A DNA stretch of 64,000 nucleotides from Methylophaga thiooxydans DMS010 (GCF_000156355.1 NZ_GG657897.1:40659-104658), one strand, 5' to 3'; positions 24,334 to 33,732 are shown, counted from the stretch's first letter. Translations and numbers: made by a program. The notes: generated by a model from the sequence alone, not told the origin.

Positions 24334-24879
24334 TTATTGAGACACTACTACCATCGCAGGGCGCAGCAGGCGGCCGTTAAAGCTGTAACCCTTTTGCATT
24401 ACAGTGATGACCTGATTGGCTTCAATACCTTCAGAGGGTTGCATCGATACAGCCTGGTGCAATTCGGGATCAAAGGCCTGACCTTCTGGATTGACTTGCT
24501 CAAGGCCCAGCTTGCCAATATTACTCAGCAGCATTTTGAGGGTCATTTCCATCCCTTCACGAACAGTTTCCAAGGTGGCTTCTTCGCCATTAGCTGCACT
24601 TAAGCCCAGTTCAAGGCTGTCGCAAATAGGCAAAAGTTCATTCACAAATTTGTCTAAGGCATGTTTGTGTGCGCTTTCTAAGTCACGTGCATGACGACGG
24701 CGCATGTTTTCCAGATCGGCTCTGGCTAACAGTAATTCATTCCAGTGCTCATCGGCTTTGCTACGCGCATCTTCCAGCAGCTTTTCTGTGCTCTGCTCGA
24801 CTTCCGGCTGCACGTTTTCTTCAGAATCGTTTATGTTGTCTTGTTCCAGATCTGGCTTTTCGATTTCTTCGTTACTCAT
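24334..24879 (-). CDS. grpE: Nucleotide exchange factor GrpE
   Basis: A 181-residue GrpE. It has an acidic N-terminal tail, a long coiled-coil helix (ELLLARADLENMRRRHARD), and the C-terminal beta-domain that pries open DnaK (GYSFNGRLLRPAMVVVSQ at the end). It releases ADP from DnaK. It is the first gene behind a sigma-32-like promoter. Confidence 0.95.
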   Translation of the reverse strand: MSNEEIEKPDLEQDNINDSEENVQPEVEQSTEKLLEDARSKADEHWNELLLARADLENMRRRHARDLESAHKHALDKFVNELLPICDSLELGLSAANGEEATLETVREGMEMTLKMLLSNIGKLGLEQVNPEGQAFDPELHQAVSMQPSEGIEANQVITVMQKGYSFNGRLLRPAMVVVSQ

Positions 24880-24915
24880 GATGTCATCGTTCCGGTTTGC
24901 TTGGGATAGAACGTC

Positions 24916-24944
24916 AACTTGGGGTCAAAAAAATCAATTTCAAG
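24916..24944 (-). promoter_or_regulatory. Sigma-32-type heat-shock promoter of grpE
   Basis: On the minus strand CTTGAA (24939-24944) and CCCCAAGTT (24916-24924) are separated by 14 bases. These match the sigma-32 -35 (CTTGAA) and -10 (CCCCATnT) elements at the expected spacing. The site lies about 37 bases before the grpE ATG and would drive grpE-dnaK-dnaJ. Confidence 0.8.
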
Positions 24945-24974
24945 CCAAGCAAGGCAGAAATTTTACCGTCAGGA

Positions 24975-25712
24975 CTATGAGTTTGTTTCCGCTAGCCAGA
25001 CACATTGACCATCACTGGCCTTGTTTACTTTCTCCAGCATGTCTTGGTGAGCGGCTAATTCATCATCATTGGCTTTTAGCACCATCAGGCTTTCACGTTT
25101 GAGCTGCGTGATTTCTGCCTGGCCGTCACCTTTTTTCGGTGTTGCATCTTCTTTAGCCATCAAGGTCAGGCTCACCTGCCCCCCGGTCATGGCTAGATAG
25201 ACATCTGCCAAAATCTCAGCATCAAGTAAGGCGCCATGCAATTCACGATTAGCGTTATTGACGTCATAACGCTTGCACAAGGCATCCAGGTTATTTTTCT
25301 GTCCTGGATGTTTGTCCCGTGCCATTTTCAGGGTATCTAAGACGGTGGAAAGGGTCTCAACGCGACGTGTCTCCCCATCAAGCTTGGCCAGTTCATGGTT
25401 AATGAAACCGACGTCAAACGGAGCATTATGAATAACCAGCTCAGCACCCTCGATAAAACTCAGGAACTCTTCTGCGATTTCTGTAAATAGCGGTTTATCG
25501 GCCAGAAACTCGTTGGTAATGCCATGTACTTCAATGGCGCCGGCATCAATGTCACGCTGCGGGTTGATGTACTGATGAAAGGTTTGCCCCGTCAGTCGGC
25601 GGTTTACCATCTCAACGCAACCAATTTCGATAATACGGTGATCATCAGCGGTGCTGATACCGGTGGTTTCGGTATCGAGAATAACTTGGCGTTTCTGAGT
25701 TAATTCAGCCAC
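24975..25712 (-). CDS. dnaQ: DNA polymerase III epsilon subunit
   Basis: A 245-residue DEDDh proofreading exonuclease. The catalytic ExoI motif is ILDTETTGI near residue 12, ExoII follows later, and ExoIII has the His-Asp arrangement (ELHGALLDAEILADVYL). A C-terminal tail should bind the alpha subunit. It is transcribed in tandem with rnhA, 15 bases apart. In E. coli the two are divergent, whereas the tandem order seen here occurs in pseudomonads. Confidence 0.93.
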   Translation of the reverse strand: MAELTQKRQVILDTETTGISTADDHRIIEIGCVEMVNRRLTGQTFHQYINPQRDIDAGAIEVHGITNEFLADKPLFTEIAEEFLSFIEGAELVIHNAPFDVGFINHELAKLDGETRRVETLSTVLDTLKMARDKHPGQKNNLDALCKRYDVNNANRELHGALLDAEILADVYLAMTGGQVSLTLMAKEDATPKKGDGQAEITQLKRESLMVLKANDDELAAHQDMLEKVNKASDGQCVWLAETNS

Positions 25713-25727
25713 AACGAATCCTAAATT

Positions 25728-26165
25728 TTATCCTGCAATTTGTTCTCTGGCTCGAACCGCCAGCTGATCAGCACGTTCATTTTCGACATGACCTTGATGT
25801 CCGCGAACCCATTGCCATTCAACTTCATGTTGGTTGATAGCGTTATCAAGTCGTTGCCATAACTCGACATTCTTAACCGGTTTTTTAGCGGCTGTTTTCC
25901 AGTTTTTAGCTTTCCAGCCCGGCAGCCACTCTGTCATGCCCTTTATCACGTACTGTGAGTCGGTGGTAATGGTAACACGGCATGGTCGTTTCAATGCCTC
26001 TAACGCTACGATCACCGCCATCATTTCCATGCGGTTATTGGTGGTCTGTTTTTCACTACCTGACAGTTCTTTTTCTGTGCCACTGGAACGTAAAATAGCA
26101 CCCCAACCACCGGGGCCTGGGTTACCACTACAGGCACCATCGGTAAAAATTTCAACATGATCCAT
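25728..26165 (-). CDS. rnhA: Ribonuclease HI
   Basis: A 145-residue endonuclease degrading the RNA of RNA-DNA hybrids. The catalytic residues lie in [14 protein letters not shown] (Asp), the NNRMEMMAV helix (Glu), TTDSQYV (Asp) and near GHVENERAD (His/Asp). The basic handle loop is present ([12 protein letters not shown]). Its start overlaps the end of the upstream methyltransferase gene by 14 bases. Confidence 0.95.
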   Translation of the reverse strand: MDHVEIFTDGACSGNPGPGGWGAILRSSGTEKELSGSEKQTTNNRMEMMAVIVALEALKRPCRVTITTDSQYVIKGMTEWLPGWKAKNWKTAAKKPVKNVELWQRLDNAINQHEVEWQWVRGHQGHVENERADQLAVRAREQIAG

Positions 26166-26883
26166 GTTTGTTATCTCGTGTAATCGGCTTATTGACCAGC
26201 CCCGGACTTGGAAACAAGCGATGTTGGCGCTTATTCTCCCGCAATGGCGTCAACGGAATGGTACGTTTGGTCGCTACCATAACAGAGACCGCACCAAACC
26301 AGGGCCATAATCGTTTTCCCCAACGCTCCAGAAAATGACTCCCTTCCAACCAGCGAGGATGTTTAAATGGCGGTCTGAACAAAATTTTATGTTGCTCTGT
26401 CACTTCGAAATTAAGCAAGGCTAACCAGTCTTTCAGCCGTGTTTTTGTGAAAAAGTAACCATGCCAAGGTGCCGCGTCTTGCCAAGAAAATAAACGACGT
26501 AATCCCCATAAACTAATCGGATTGAAACAACACAAAATAACTTTGCCATCAGCGGCAAGTACGCGCTCCGTTTCTCGCAATACCTGATGAGGATCATCGG
26601 CATACTCCAGAACATGCAGTAATAACAGATTGTCTATACTATGAGATCTGAATGGTAGTGCTTCTGGCAATGCAGTAATGTCGCCCTCAGCGCCAAGCCA
26701 AGACTGATTTTCAATGCGGTTGGACAAGGGCTGTAGTCGCGCACCGCCACCAATTTGTATTGTAAAAGACCCCAGTATAGGGCTAGTTAGACCGGCAATT
26801 TTCTCCTGCTCAAGCGCCAACACCAACTCACCGAGCGGACTTTGCCACCAATCGCTAATTTGCAAAGGCTTGTTGTCGGTCAT
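26152..26883 (-). CDS. Class I SAM-dependent methyltransferase (YafS-like)
   Basis: A 243-residue protein of the Methyltransf_11 type. The region [19 protein letters not shown] matches the strand-4 segment, and [19 protein letters not shown] matches the next helix and strand. The glycine-rich SAM loop is weak ([16 protein letters not shown]). Position between gloB (divergent) and rnhA-dnaQ is the conserved gammaproteobacterial setting of E. coli yafS; the substrate is not known. I use the ATG at 26883; a GTG one codon upstream is also possible. Confidence 0.82.
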   Translation of the reverse strand: MTDNKPLQISDWWQSPLGELVLALEQEKIAGLTSPILGSFTIQIGGGARLQPLSNRIENQSWLGAEGDITALPEALPFRSHSIDNLLLLHVLEYADDPHQVLRETERVLAADGKVILCCFNPISLWGLRRLFSWQDAAPWHGYFFTKTRLKDWLALLNFEVTEQHKILFRPPFKHPRWLEGSHFLERWGKRLWPWFGAVSVMVATKRTIPLTPLRENKRQHRLFPSPGLVNKPITRDNKHGSC

Positions 26884-26906
26884 CACTCTGCCCCATAGGA
26901 GAAATC

Positions 26907-27677
26907 ATGCTACATGTGCACCCAGTGCCCGCATTTCAAGATAATTATATCTGGCTGATTCAAGCAAAGAACAGCCAAAAGATTTTGATTGTCGACCCAG
27001 GCGATGCCATACCTGTTATTGAAGCCATCAATCAACACAACTTGCAACCAGTTGCGATACTGATTACTCACCATCATGCCGATCATATTGGTGGCATTCC
27101 TGCCTTATTAGAACAGTTTAACGTGCCCGTTTATGGCCCTGCGGCAGAAAATATTCCAATGATTAGCCATCCACTTAATGCTCTTGATGAATTACATATC
27201 GATCCAGACTTTCCCTGTTTTCAGGTATTAGATACCCCGGGCCACACTGCAGGTCATATCTGTTACCTGGCGGCGAACAAACTTTTTTGTGGTGACACGC
27301 TATTTGCCGGTGGTTGTGGTCGCTTATTAGGTGGCACGGCAACGGACTTGTTTGACTCTTTGCAACGACTATCGAATCTGCCGGCTGATACCGAAATTTA
27401 TTGTGCGCATGAATATACTGAAGCCAATCTGCGCTTTGCCAAAGCAGTAGAAAAAAATAACCGGGATTTAGACAGTCGCATTAAGCAAACTCGGCAACAA
27501 CGCGAGGACAATCAAGCAACTGTGCCATCGTTGTTAGCAGAGGAGCTTGCGACAAACCCTTTTCTGCGGAGTCATAACCCCAATGTAAAACGGGCAGCCG
27601 AACACTATGCCGGCCACCCGTTAGATAATGCAGAAGCGGTCTTTACCACGCTTAGACAGTGGAAAGATCAGTTTTGA
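26907..27677 (+). CDS. gloB: Hydroxyacylglutathione hydrolase (glyoxalase II)
   Basis: A 256-residue metallo-beta-lactamase-fold thioesterase hydrolysing S-lactoylglutathione to lactate and glutathione. The dinuclear metal motif THHHADH is at residues 54-60, and the later ligands DTPGHTAGH and CGDTLF are present. The C-terminal glutathione-binding helices are complete (CAHEYTEANLRFA). In a methylotroph it may also help glutathione-dependent aldehyde handling, but that is inference. The 3' end overlaps the convergent MscS gene by ten bases. Confidence 0.95.
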   Translation: MLHVHPVPAFQDNYIWLIQAKNSQKILIVDPGDAIPVIEAINQHNLQPVAILITHHHADHIGGIPALLEQFNVPVYGPAAENIPMISHPLNALDELHIDPDFPCFQVLDTPGHTAGHICYLAANKLFCGDTLFAGGCGRLLGGTATDLFDSLQRLSNLPADTEIYCAHEYTEANLRFAKAVEKNNRDLDSRIKQTRQQREDNQATVPSLLAEELATNPFLRSHNPNVKRAAEHYAGHPLDNAEAVFTTLRQWKDQF

Positions 27678-28486
27678 TCAGCGTTATTTGCTTCTAACTT
27701 ATTGAGATGTACATCCATTTGCGGATAAGGAATGGAAATGCCATTCTCATCAAACTTGAGTTTAATTTGTTCAATCAACTCTGAGCGCACTGGCCAGAAG
27801 TCTCCGGCACTCACCCATGGACGCACATCAAAGTTAACACTGCTGTCAGCTAACTCAGACACTCGAATCACCGGTTCAGGGTCGGCCATCACTTTTTCAT
27901 GACCCGTGACGATTTCAGTAATCAGATTCTTCGCTTTAAGTAAATCATCGTCATAGCCGATACCGAATGTCATATCAATGCGACGAGTATCACGTGCGGA
28001 ATAGTTGGTAATGGTGTCTGAGTAAATCAGACCATTAGGCACAATCACTTCACGGTTATCACCCGTTTTCATGATGGTGTTGAAAATACTGATGTGTTCG
28101 ATGATGCCCATTGAGCCACCCGCTTCTACAAAATCGCCGATTTTGAACGGACGAAACATGATCAACATCACACCAGCCGCAAAGTTCTGCAGAGAGTCTT
28201 TCAACGCCAAACCAACAGCCAGACCCGCGGCACCTAACACAGCAATCATAGACGTTGTGTCGACACCCAGTTGATCCAAAGCTGCAATCAGCACAAACAG
28301 CATTAACACAGCGTTAGCTATGACGCTGAGGAAGTTAATCAAAATCGGGTCAATATCAGCTCGTACCATTAATTTACGGGATAATTTGACTAACCATTTC
28401 ACTACTACGCGACCGACAAAAACGATCAGTGCAGCAAAAAAGATATTTGTCAGCCAAAACCCGACAACGCTTCCTGTAGCTTCCAT
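27668..28486 (-). CDS. Small-conductance mechanosensitive channel (MscS type)
   Basis: A 272-residue MscS-family channel close to the compact E. coli MscS. Three transmembrane segments lie within the first ~125 residues. The pore helix is Gly/Ala-rich (VLGAAGLAVGLALKDSLQNFAAGVMLI), followed by the beta domain (FKIGDFVEAGGSMG) and the C-terminal cytoplasmic cage. It releases solutes on hypo-osmotic shock, which fits a marine or brackish habitat. It lies two bases downstream of pyrD. Confidence 0.92.
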   Translation of the reverse strand: MEATGSVVGFWLTNIFFAALIVFVGRVVVKWLVKLSRKLMVRADIDPILINFLSVIANAVLMLFVLIAALDQLGVDTTSMIAVLGAAGLAVGLALKDSLQNFAAGVMLIMFRPFKIGDFVEAGGSMGIIEHISIFNTIMKTGDNREVIVPNGLIYSDTITNYSARDTRRIDMTFGIGYDDDLLKAKNLITEIVTGHEKVMADPEPVIRVSELADSSVNFDVRPWVSAGDFWPVRSELIEQIKLKFDENGISIPYPQMDVHLNKLEANNADQN

Positions 28487-28487
28487 G

Positions 28488-29510
28488 TTAGTTCCTCTTT
28501 TCGATTGATTGAATAATATCGCGAATCAACGCCGGGCCGTGATAAATCAAGCCACTATAGACTTGTACCAGAGAGGCTCCAGCATTGAGTTTTTCAACGG
28601 CATCGTTACCGCTCATAATGCCACCCGCAGCGATAATCGGCATATCATCCGGCAACGCAACACGGAACTGCCTGACAACTTCCGTCGATTTCGCTAACAC
28701 CGGCGCGCCACTCAAGCCACCGGCCTCATCAGCATGTTTCAGACCTTCAACACCTTCACGAGACATGGTGGTATTGGTAGCAATGACAGCATCTACCTTA
28801 TGACGACTGAATGAGTCTGCCAACTGTTTCACTTCATCTTCGTTGAGATCAGGAGCAACTTTTACTGCCATGGGTACATAACGGCCATGCTCTTTAGCCA
28901 GTTTTTCCTGTTCTTGTTTCAACGCTTTCAGAAGCGCATCCAGTGAGTCACCAAACTGTAAGGTTCTTAACCCCGGCGTGTTAGGTGAGGAGATATTAAT
29001 GGTGACGTAATCAGCGTGCAGGTAAACCTTATTCAGGCCGATAAGGTAATCATCCACAGCGTTTTCAACTGGCGTATCAACATTTTTACCGATATTAATA
29101 CCAATTAAACTGCGGGTTTTGGCAACTTTAACCTGTTGTATCAAATGATCCACACCCAAGTTATTGAAGCCCATGCGATTAATAATGCCTTGCGCTTCCG
29201 GAAGGCGGAACAATCGCGGTGTTGGGTTACCCGGCTGTGGTCGCGGCGTCACCGTACCGATTTCGACAAAACCAAAACCTAGTGCTGACATGGCTTCAAT
29301 ATAATCGCCATTTTTATCTAAGCCTGCCGCCAGTCCGACGGCATTGGGAAAGGTCAGTCCCATGACTCTGACAGGACTTGCCTTCTGTTTTTTATAAAGT
29401 AGGGATGACAGGCCTGTCATTTCCATCATATTAAGGCCGCTAAGGCCGATATGATGTGACTTTTCCGCGTCCAGACGGAACATCAAATTACGCATCATGC
29501 GGTAAAACAT
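28488..29510 (-). CDS. pyrD: Dihydroorotate dehydrogenase (quinone)
   Basis: A 340-residue class 2, membrane-associated DHODH that oxidises dihydroorotate to orotate with quinone as acceptor. The N-terminal amphipathic extension ([20 protein letters not shown]), FMN-site glycine segments and the catalytic Ser region ([13 protein letters not shown]) are visible. It starts just after the DUF2797 gene (three bases) and sits between two MscS-type genes. Confidence 0.95.
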   Translation of the reverse strand: MFYRMMRNLMFRLDAEKSHHIGLSGLNMMEMTGLSSLLYKKQKASPVRVMGLTFPNAVGLAAGLDKNGDYIEAMSALGFGFVEIGTVTPRPQPGNPTPRLFRLPEAQGIINRMGFNNLGVDHLIQQVKVAKTRSLIGINIGKNVDTPVENAVDDYLIGLNKVYLHADYVTINISSPNTPGLRTLQFGDSLDALLKALKQEQEKLAKEHGRYVPMAVKVAPDLNEDEVKQLADSFSRHKVDAVIATNTTMSREGVEGLKHADEAGGLSGAPVLAKSTEVVRQFRVALPDDMPIIAAGGIMSGNDAVEKLNAGASLVQVYSGLIYHGPALIRDIIQSIEKRN

Positions 29511-29513
29511 CTT

Positions 29514-30356
29514 TTAAACCACCATTTCTATTTGATAGCCGCTGAATTTGCGGATATTGATAACACCTTTGTCAAAAATCAGGTATTGCCCTTTGATACC
29601 TTGAAGTTCAGCGGTAATTTCAGGTGTTTTATCAAAGTTTAATGAAGTCACTTTGCTTGGATACTGCTCAACAGGATAACGGATAGTCACCACCGGTTCA
29701 GCAGGCAGAAACTGAATAGCATCGTCACCAAACTGCTGCTGTAACGTTTTAATCTCATCGGCACATTCAGCGACTAAACGATCTCGCACCATTGTTAAGT
29801 CGAGTGGCTCAGCGTCCCCCTTAAGCATTTTCCGCCAATCAGTACGATCTGAGACGTGGTTCTTAAACATCACCTCAACCAGTCCGGACTGATAACGTGT
29901 TTTGACCCGAAAGATGGGTCTCGCTTGTGTCGCGCCTTGATCTATCCAACGCGTGGGCACCTGATTAATGCGGGTTATTCCGACTTTTAAACCTGAGCTA
30001 TTGGCGAGATAAACGATATGATCCTGCATGCAGACCGCTTCGCCCCACTCCGGCTCACGACAAGTGCCCTGCTCATAATGACAGGTTTCGGGTTTCATAA
30101 AACACAAGTCGCATTGTGCTAGCTTCTGCGAGCAGGGGAAGCAAAAACCACCGCTGTAGCTTTTTTTGGTTTTACGCTGGCAGTTCAAGCAGTTAATTTC
30201 GCCCTGATAAGTCAGCGTGATCGTTTTACCTACCAGCGCATTCATCGGCATGGTTTGATCGCCAATACGCATGTCATATTGTGCTTCGGTAGCGGCTGGC
30301 AAGGTCACCGCCATTTTTGTCAGTTGACCACTGAGTTTATTCACAGATTTCCCCAT
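29514..30356 (-). CDS. DUF2797 protein with Cys knuckles and a GIY-YIG-like core
   Basis: A 280-residue protein I recognise as DUF2797, a family without a known function. After an N-terminal beta-rich part comes a Cys-rich segment at about residues 57-100 with pairs C-L-N-C, C-F-P-C and C-D-L-C plus later Cys/His, likely binding zinc. A segment HIVYLANSSGLKVGIT follows, then Arg and Trp (VPTRWIDQGA) and a Glu-bearing helix (LVEVMFKNHV). That order of Tyr, KVGIT, Arg and Glu resembles the GIY-YIG/T5orf172 nuclease core. The nuclease idea is inference. It is co-oriented with pyrD. Confidence 0.8.
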   Translation of the reverse strand: MGKSVNKLSGQLTKMAVTLPAATEAQYDMRIGDQTMPMNALVGKTITLTYQGEINCLNCQRKTKKSYSGGFCFPCSQKLAQCDLCFMKPETCHYEQGTCREPEWGEAVCMQDHIVYLANSSGLKVGITRINQVPTRWIDQGATQARPIFRVKTRYQSGLVEVMFKNHVSDRTDWRKMLKGDAEPLDLTMVRDRLVAECADEIKTLQQQFGDDAIQFLPAEPVVTIRYPVEQYPSKVTSLNFDKTPEITAELQGIKGQYLIFDKGVINIRKFSGYQIEMVV

Positions 30357-30416
30357 CTCATCAATCTGGGCGTCATGTTAGCTTAGTTACGCTGTATTCG
30401 ACAGTTGTCACTACTG

Positions 30417-31259
30417 TCATGACGTCTCATCACGATCATTGATAACCCGGATTGGAAATGGTTCTGTTACCGAGCCGGTATAAAGAGAGCGATGCGGAAA
30501 CGGGATTTCAATACCTTCCAAATCAAAGGCTTCTTTGATTTCCTCATGAATGCTGTTTTTGAGATCAATAAATTTTTCACGTTTGACCCACACGGAAAAT
30601 TGCATGTCCAAGGAGGATTCTCCGAAGCCAAGAAAAACAAAAATAGGCTTTGGCTCATCTAAACAAAGCGGGTTTCTCTCGGCCACGTGCTCCAGCACCG
30701 CTCGCACTCGCTTGATATCTTCTTTGTAGGCAACGCCAATGGCTAAATCAATACGGCGAATAGGAAAGCGGGTCAATGTTGTCACTTCTGATTTAATCAG
30801 CGTTTCATTGGGAATCCGCACAAATAAATTATCAAAGGTGCGTAGTTTTACGGATAACAAATCAATCGATAACACCTCCCCCGTAGTTGTACCGACACGG
30901 ATCAAGTCGCCCACTGAAAAAGGCCTTTCTGCCACCAGAAACAAGCCACTGATAATGTTGGATGCAGACGTCTGCGATGCAAAACCAATCGCAACCGACA
31001 AAATACCTGCCGCGCCGATCAACACGCCGAGATTGAAGCCGATAGCATTCAAGCCCATCACCACAAACACCAGCAATACGAGATAAGACGCAATACGCGC
31101 CATCAGCAATTGCTGATGAATATCAAACCGGCTTTTGCTCCACTGACGTATCCCTCGACTAGTCATTCTCGCCAGAATAAAACCAATCAGCAGGTACATC
31201 AGTGCTTCGACGATTGCTATCACCAAGCCACTATCAATTTTGCCCAGCCATTGTTCCAT
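30417..31259 (-). CDS. MscS-type mechanosensitive channel, second paralogue
   Basis: A 280-residue MscS-family protein with three N-terminal transmembrane helices, a pore helix (LIGAAGILSVAIGFASQTSASNII is the hydrophobic stretch) and the FSVGDLIRVG beta segment. The C-terminal cage is complete. Its pore helix lacks the regular Gly/Ala pattern of canonical MscS, so its conductance may differ. It lies 15 bases after the DUF432-like gene, suggesting that they form one operon. Confidence 0.9.
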   Translation of the reverse strand: MEQWLGKIDSGLVIAIVEALMYLLIGFILARMTSRGIRQWSKSRFDIHQQLLMARIASYLVLLVFVVMGLNAIGFNLGVLIGAAGILSVAIGFASQTSASNIISGLFLVAERPFSVGDLIRVGTTTGEVLSIDLLSVKLRTFDNLFVRIPNETLIKSEVTTLTRFPIRRIDLAIGVAYKEDIKRVRAVLEHVAERNPLCLDEPKPIFVFLGFGESSLDMQFSVWVKREKFIDLKNSIHEEIKEAFDLEGIEIPFPHRSLYTGSVTEPFPIRVINDRDETS

Positions 31260-31274
31260 AATGATTACCGTTTA

Positions 31275-32075
31275 TTACCCGAATAAAGCTGAAATTGCCT
31301 TGGTGATTTTGCTACGACCAATGTCTTCTCTGGCCTCACTCACTTTGACTAAGGCTGACTCATTGAGTCCACCACTGACAACCTCATCAACACTGAGAAT
31401 GGCATCTTGGTTATCACGCCTGACCAACGTAATCCGGGGTGTCCAGAAGTGGCCCTGTTGATCAGCGTATAAAATAAGATTGGGGGCAGGCACACTGATT
31501 TTGTCTAAGGTCAGCATTTGTTCAGATTGATTTTGTATACGCACCTCAATAGCAGCTCTCGCTTTATTGTTAGCAATGGGCTTCACATCAAGTTGCTCAC
31601 TGACCTGTGAGGCGTAGCTAATCACGCCTTCTCGGGTGTTAGGACCAAACCAGGAGTCACAGACTCTGACAGTAGGAATATCAAATAATGGCTTTGCCCC
31701 ATCGTCCACCCAACCTTGCACCCACAATGGTAAACAAACAAATAAGGTGACTTCCTGGAAAGGCAACAACGTCACCGAAACAACGGGACGACATACCACC
31801 GGCCTATCGGCTAATGCCGGTTTCAAGGTAACGGTTTTAGGTAGCTCCGCAAACACAAATCGCTGTTCATGATCGAAAGGCTCAGTTTTTTCTTCCGCTA
31901 AATACTGTTCCAGCTCTGGCTCGAACTGATTGACTTCATCTTGCCATTCATAACTCAGCCACCATTGATGCGGTAAGGAACGAAGTTGCAAACATAAATC
32001 AGCACAGCGAAAGAAGCGTTGCCCTCCCTTGCAAAAATCTATCGTTTCCCACCAGTTCGTTTTTATTTCTGACAT
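31275..32075 (-). CDS. DUF432-like protein encoded with MscS
   Basis: A 266-residue soluble protein with no signal peptide or membrane segment. It is mostly beta-strand by appearance, with three blocks of alternating hydrophobics and a short C-terminal amphipathic end (DIGRSKITKAISALFG). It resembles DUF432 proteins, which I recall being encoded near MscS channels; that recall is not checked. Its place directly upstream of a channel gene with 15 bases between supports a channel-associated or regulatory role, but no activity can be assigned. Confidence 0.6.
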   Translation of the reverse strand: MSEIKTNWWETIDFCKGGQRFFRCADLCLQLRSLPHQWWLSYEWQDEVNQFEPELEQYLAEEKTEPFDHEQRFVFAELPKTVTLKPALADRPVVCRPVVSVTLLPFQEVTLFVCLPLWVQGWVDDGAKPLFDIPTVRVCDSWFGPNTREGVISYASQVSEQLDVKPIANNKARAAIEVRIQNQSEQMLTLDKISVPAPNLILYADQQGHFWTPRITLVRRDNQDAILSVDEVVSGGLNESALVKVSEAREDIGRSKITKAISALFG

Positions 32076-32104
32076 CTCAAAGTGACATTTTTGTTAACTA
32101 GACA

Positions 32105-32133
32105 AAGACATACTGACAAACCTTCCCTATAAT
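32105..32133 (+). promoter_or_regulatory. Promoter of mltD
   Basis: A perfect TATAAT lies at 32128-32133, with a weak -35 (AAGACA) 17 bases upstream. The ATG begins nine bases after the -10, so transcription should start on or within a base or two of the start codon. Confidence 0.6.
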
Positions 32134-32142
32134 AGCCCGAAT

Positions 32143-33726
32143 ATGCAAATTCGTGATCTGATTAAATCAGCGCTGGTTTCACTGCTTGTGTTGCTGGTCG
32201 CATCGTGTAGTAGCTCTCCTGAAAAGGCCGCTGAGAGTTCGGTTTCCTCAAAAGTTCCGACGACTAAATCCACCCAAAGTAAGCCCACGGCGTGGCAACA
32301 AGCTTACCAAGAACCGCAAGAAACAAGCCCTAACGCTCCCCGGAAAACTGTAGAAAAATCACCGTCATCCGAACCCATTACTGATGTTTGGGATCGTATC
32401 CGTGACGGCTTTGTCATCTCAGATTACCAGCAATTGCATCCAGATTCAGAAAGACATCTACGTTGGTTTGTAGACCATCCCGAGTACGTGGCTCGTGTGG
32501 TAGAAAGAGCCCGCCCTTACCTACACCACATCGTCGAAGAAGTGCAAAAGCGTGATATGCCGATGGAAATCGTTTTATTACCCGTGGTTGAGAGTGGCTT
32601 CAAACCCTACGCCTACTCGAAAAGTCACGCTGCAGGTTTATGGCAATTTATACCGGGCACAGGCAAGGTTTACGGTTTACAACAAAACTGGTGGTATGAC
32701 GGTCGTCGTGATGTGATTCAATCGACTCGCGCCGCCTTAGATTACCTTGAAAAACTGCATAATGACTTTGGCGACTGGCAACTGGCGCTGGCTGCTTACA
32801 ATTGTGGTGAAGGCACCGTAGGTCGGGCAATCAAGCGTAATCAAGCGAAAGGCAAAGCCACCGATTTCTGGTCTTTAGATCTGCCAAGCGAAACATCCGC
32901 GTATGTACCTAAATTGATGGCTGTTAGTCATATGGTCAAATACCCTGAACGTTATGATCTCAGCCTCAGCCCTGTTGATAACAAGCCTTATCTGACAACG
33001 GTCAATATCGGTTCACAAATCGATCTGGCAAAAGCAGCAACCATGGCTGGGCTTAGTAAAGATGAGTTATTCATTTTGAATCCCGCTTTTAATCGCTGGG
33101 CCACGGCACCAGAAGGGCCTCACGTTTTGGTGCTGCCTCTGACCAAAGCGGAGCAGTTCAAACGAGCCTTAGCTGAAATGCCTGCACAAAATCGCGTTAA
33201 GTGGGCACGTCACAAAATTCAACGTGGCGAATCCTTAAGCGTTATTGCTAGTCACTATGCCACCACGGTCAGCGTGATCAAAAAAGCGAATAATCTGCAA
33301 AGTAATAATATTCGTGCCGGAAGTCACTTATTAATACCGGCATCGCCCGCTCAATCAGCCACGCTGGCTGCCAATGAAGCAACCAAGAGCTCAAACGATA
33401 GCGCCCAGAAGAAAACCTACACCGTTAAAGCCGGTGATACTTGGTGGGACATCGCACGTAAATACGACACCGATGTGCCGACTTTGACGCAATGGAATAA
33501 GCAATCGAATCATGCTGTGTTACAGCCTGGTCAAACACTGGTGATCTGGACCAATGACGTGCAACGTAAATCGGTCAATTACACGATTCGCGACGGAGAC
33601 TCACTCTGGGGTATCTCTCGTAAGTTCAATGTCAGTGTGGCGCAAGTTCGGGAATGGAATGGCCTGAGCGATCGTACCTTATTACAGCCTGGCCAGAACC
33701 TTACTCTCTATCTGGATGAAACCTGA
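32143..33726 (+). CDS. mltD: Membrane-bound lytic murein transglycosylase D
   Basis: A 527-residue lipoprotein (lipobox LVASC, Cys22) that cleaves the MurNAc-GlcNAc bond. A Ser/Lys-rich linker precedes the SLT domain with the catalytic Glu in LLPVVESGFKPYAYS and the typical AAYNCGEG. Three LysM repeats follow (starting near KIQRGESLS, YTVKAGDTWW and YTIRDGDSLW) for peptidoglycan binding; E. coli MltD has two. In many gammaproteobacteria mltD lies next to gloB, and here the two are about 4.5 kb apart. The leader seems nearly absent. Confidence 0.93.
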   Translation: MQIRDLIKSALVSLLVLLVASCSSSPEKAAESSVSSKVPTTKSTQSKPTAWQQAYQEPQETSPNAPRKTVEKSPSSEPITDVWDRIRDGFVISDYQQLHPDSERHLRWFVDHPEYVARVVERARPYLHHIVEEVQKRDMPMEIVLLPVVESGFKPYAYSKSHAAGLWQFIPGTGKVYGLQQNWWYDGRRDVIQSTRAALDYLEKLHNDFGDWQLALAAYNCGEGTVGRAIKRNQAKGKATDFWSLDLPSETSAYVPKLMAVSHMVKYPERYDLSLSPVDNKPYLTTVNIGSQIDLAKAATMAGLSKDELFILNPAFNRWATAPEGPHVLVLPLTKAEQFKRALAEMPAQNRVKWARHKIQRGESLSVIASHYATTVSVIKKANNLQSNNIRAGSHLLIPASPAQSATLAANEATKSSNDSAQKKTYTVKAGDTWWDIARKYDTDVPTLTQWNKQSNHAVLQPGQTLVIWTNDVQRKSVNYTIRDGDSLWGISRKFNVSVAQVREWNGLSDRTLLQPGQNLTLYLDET

Positions 33727-33732
33727 TTTAAC

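Noticed and set aside
24004..24603. 199-codon open frame on the plus strand across dnaK and grpE
   Set aside because: It is antisense to two certain chaperone genes and its composition follows their complementary codons; no ribosome site or family match.
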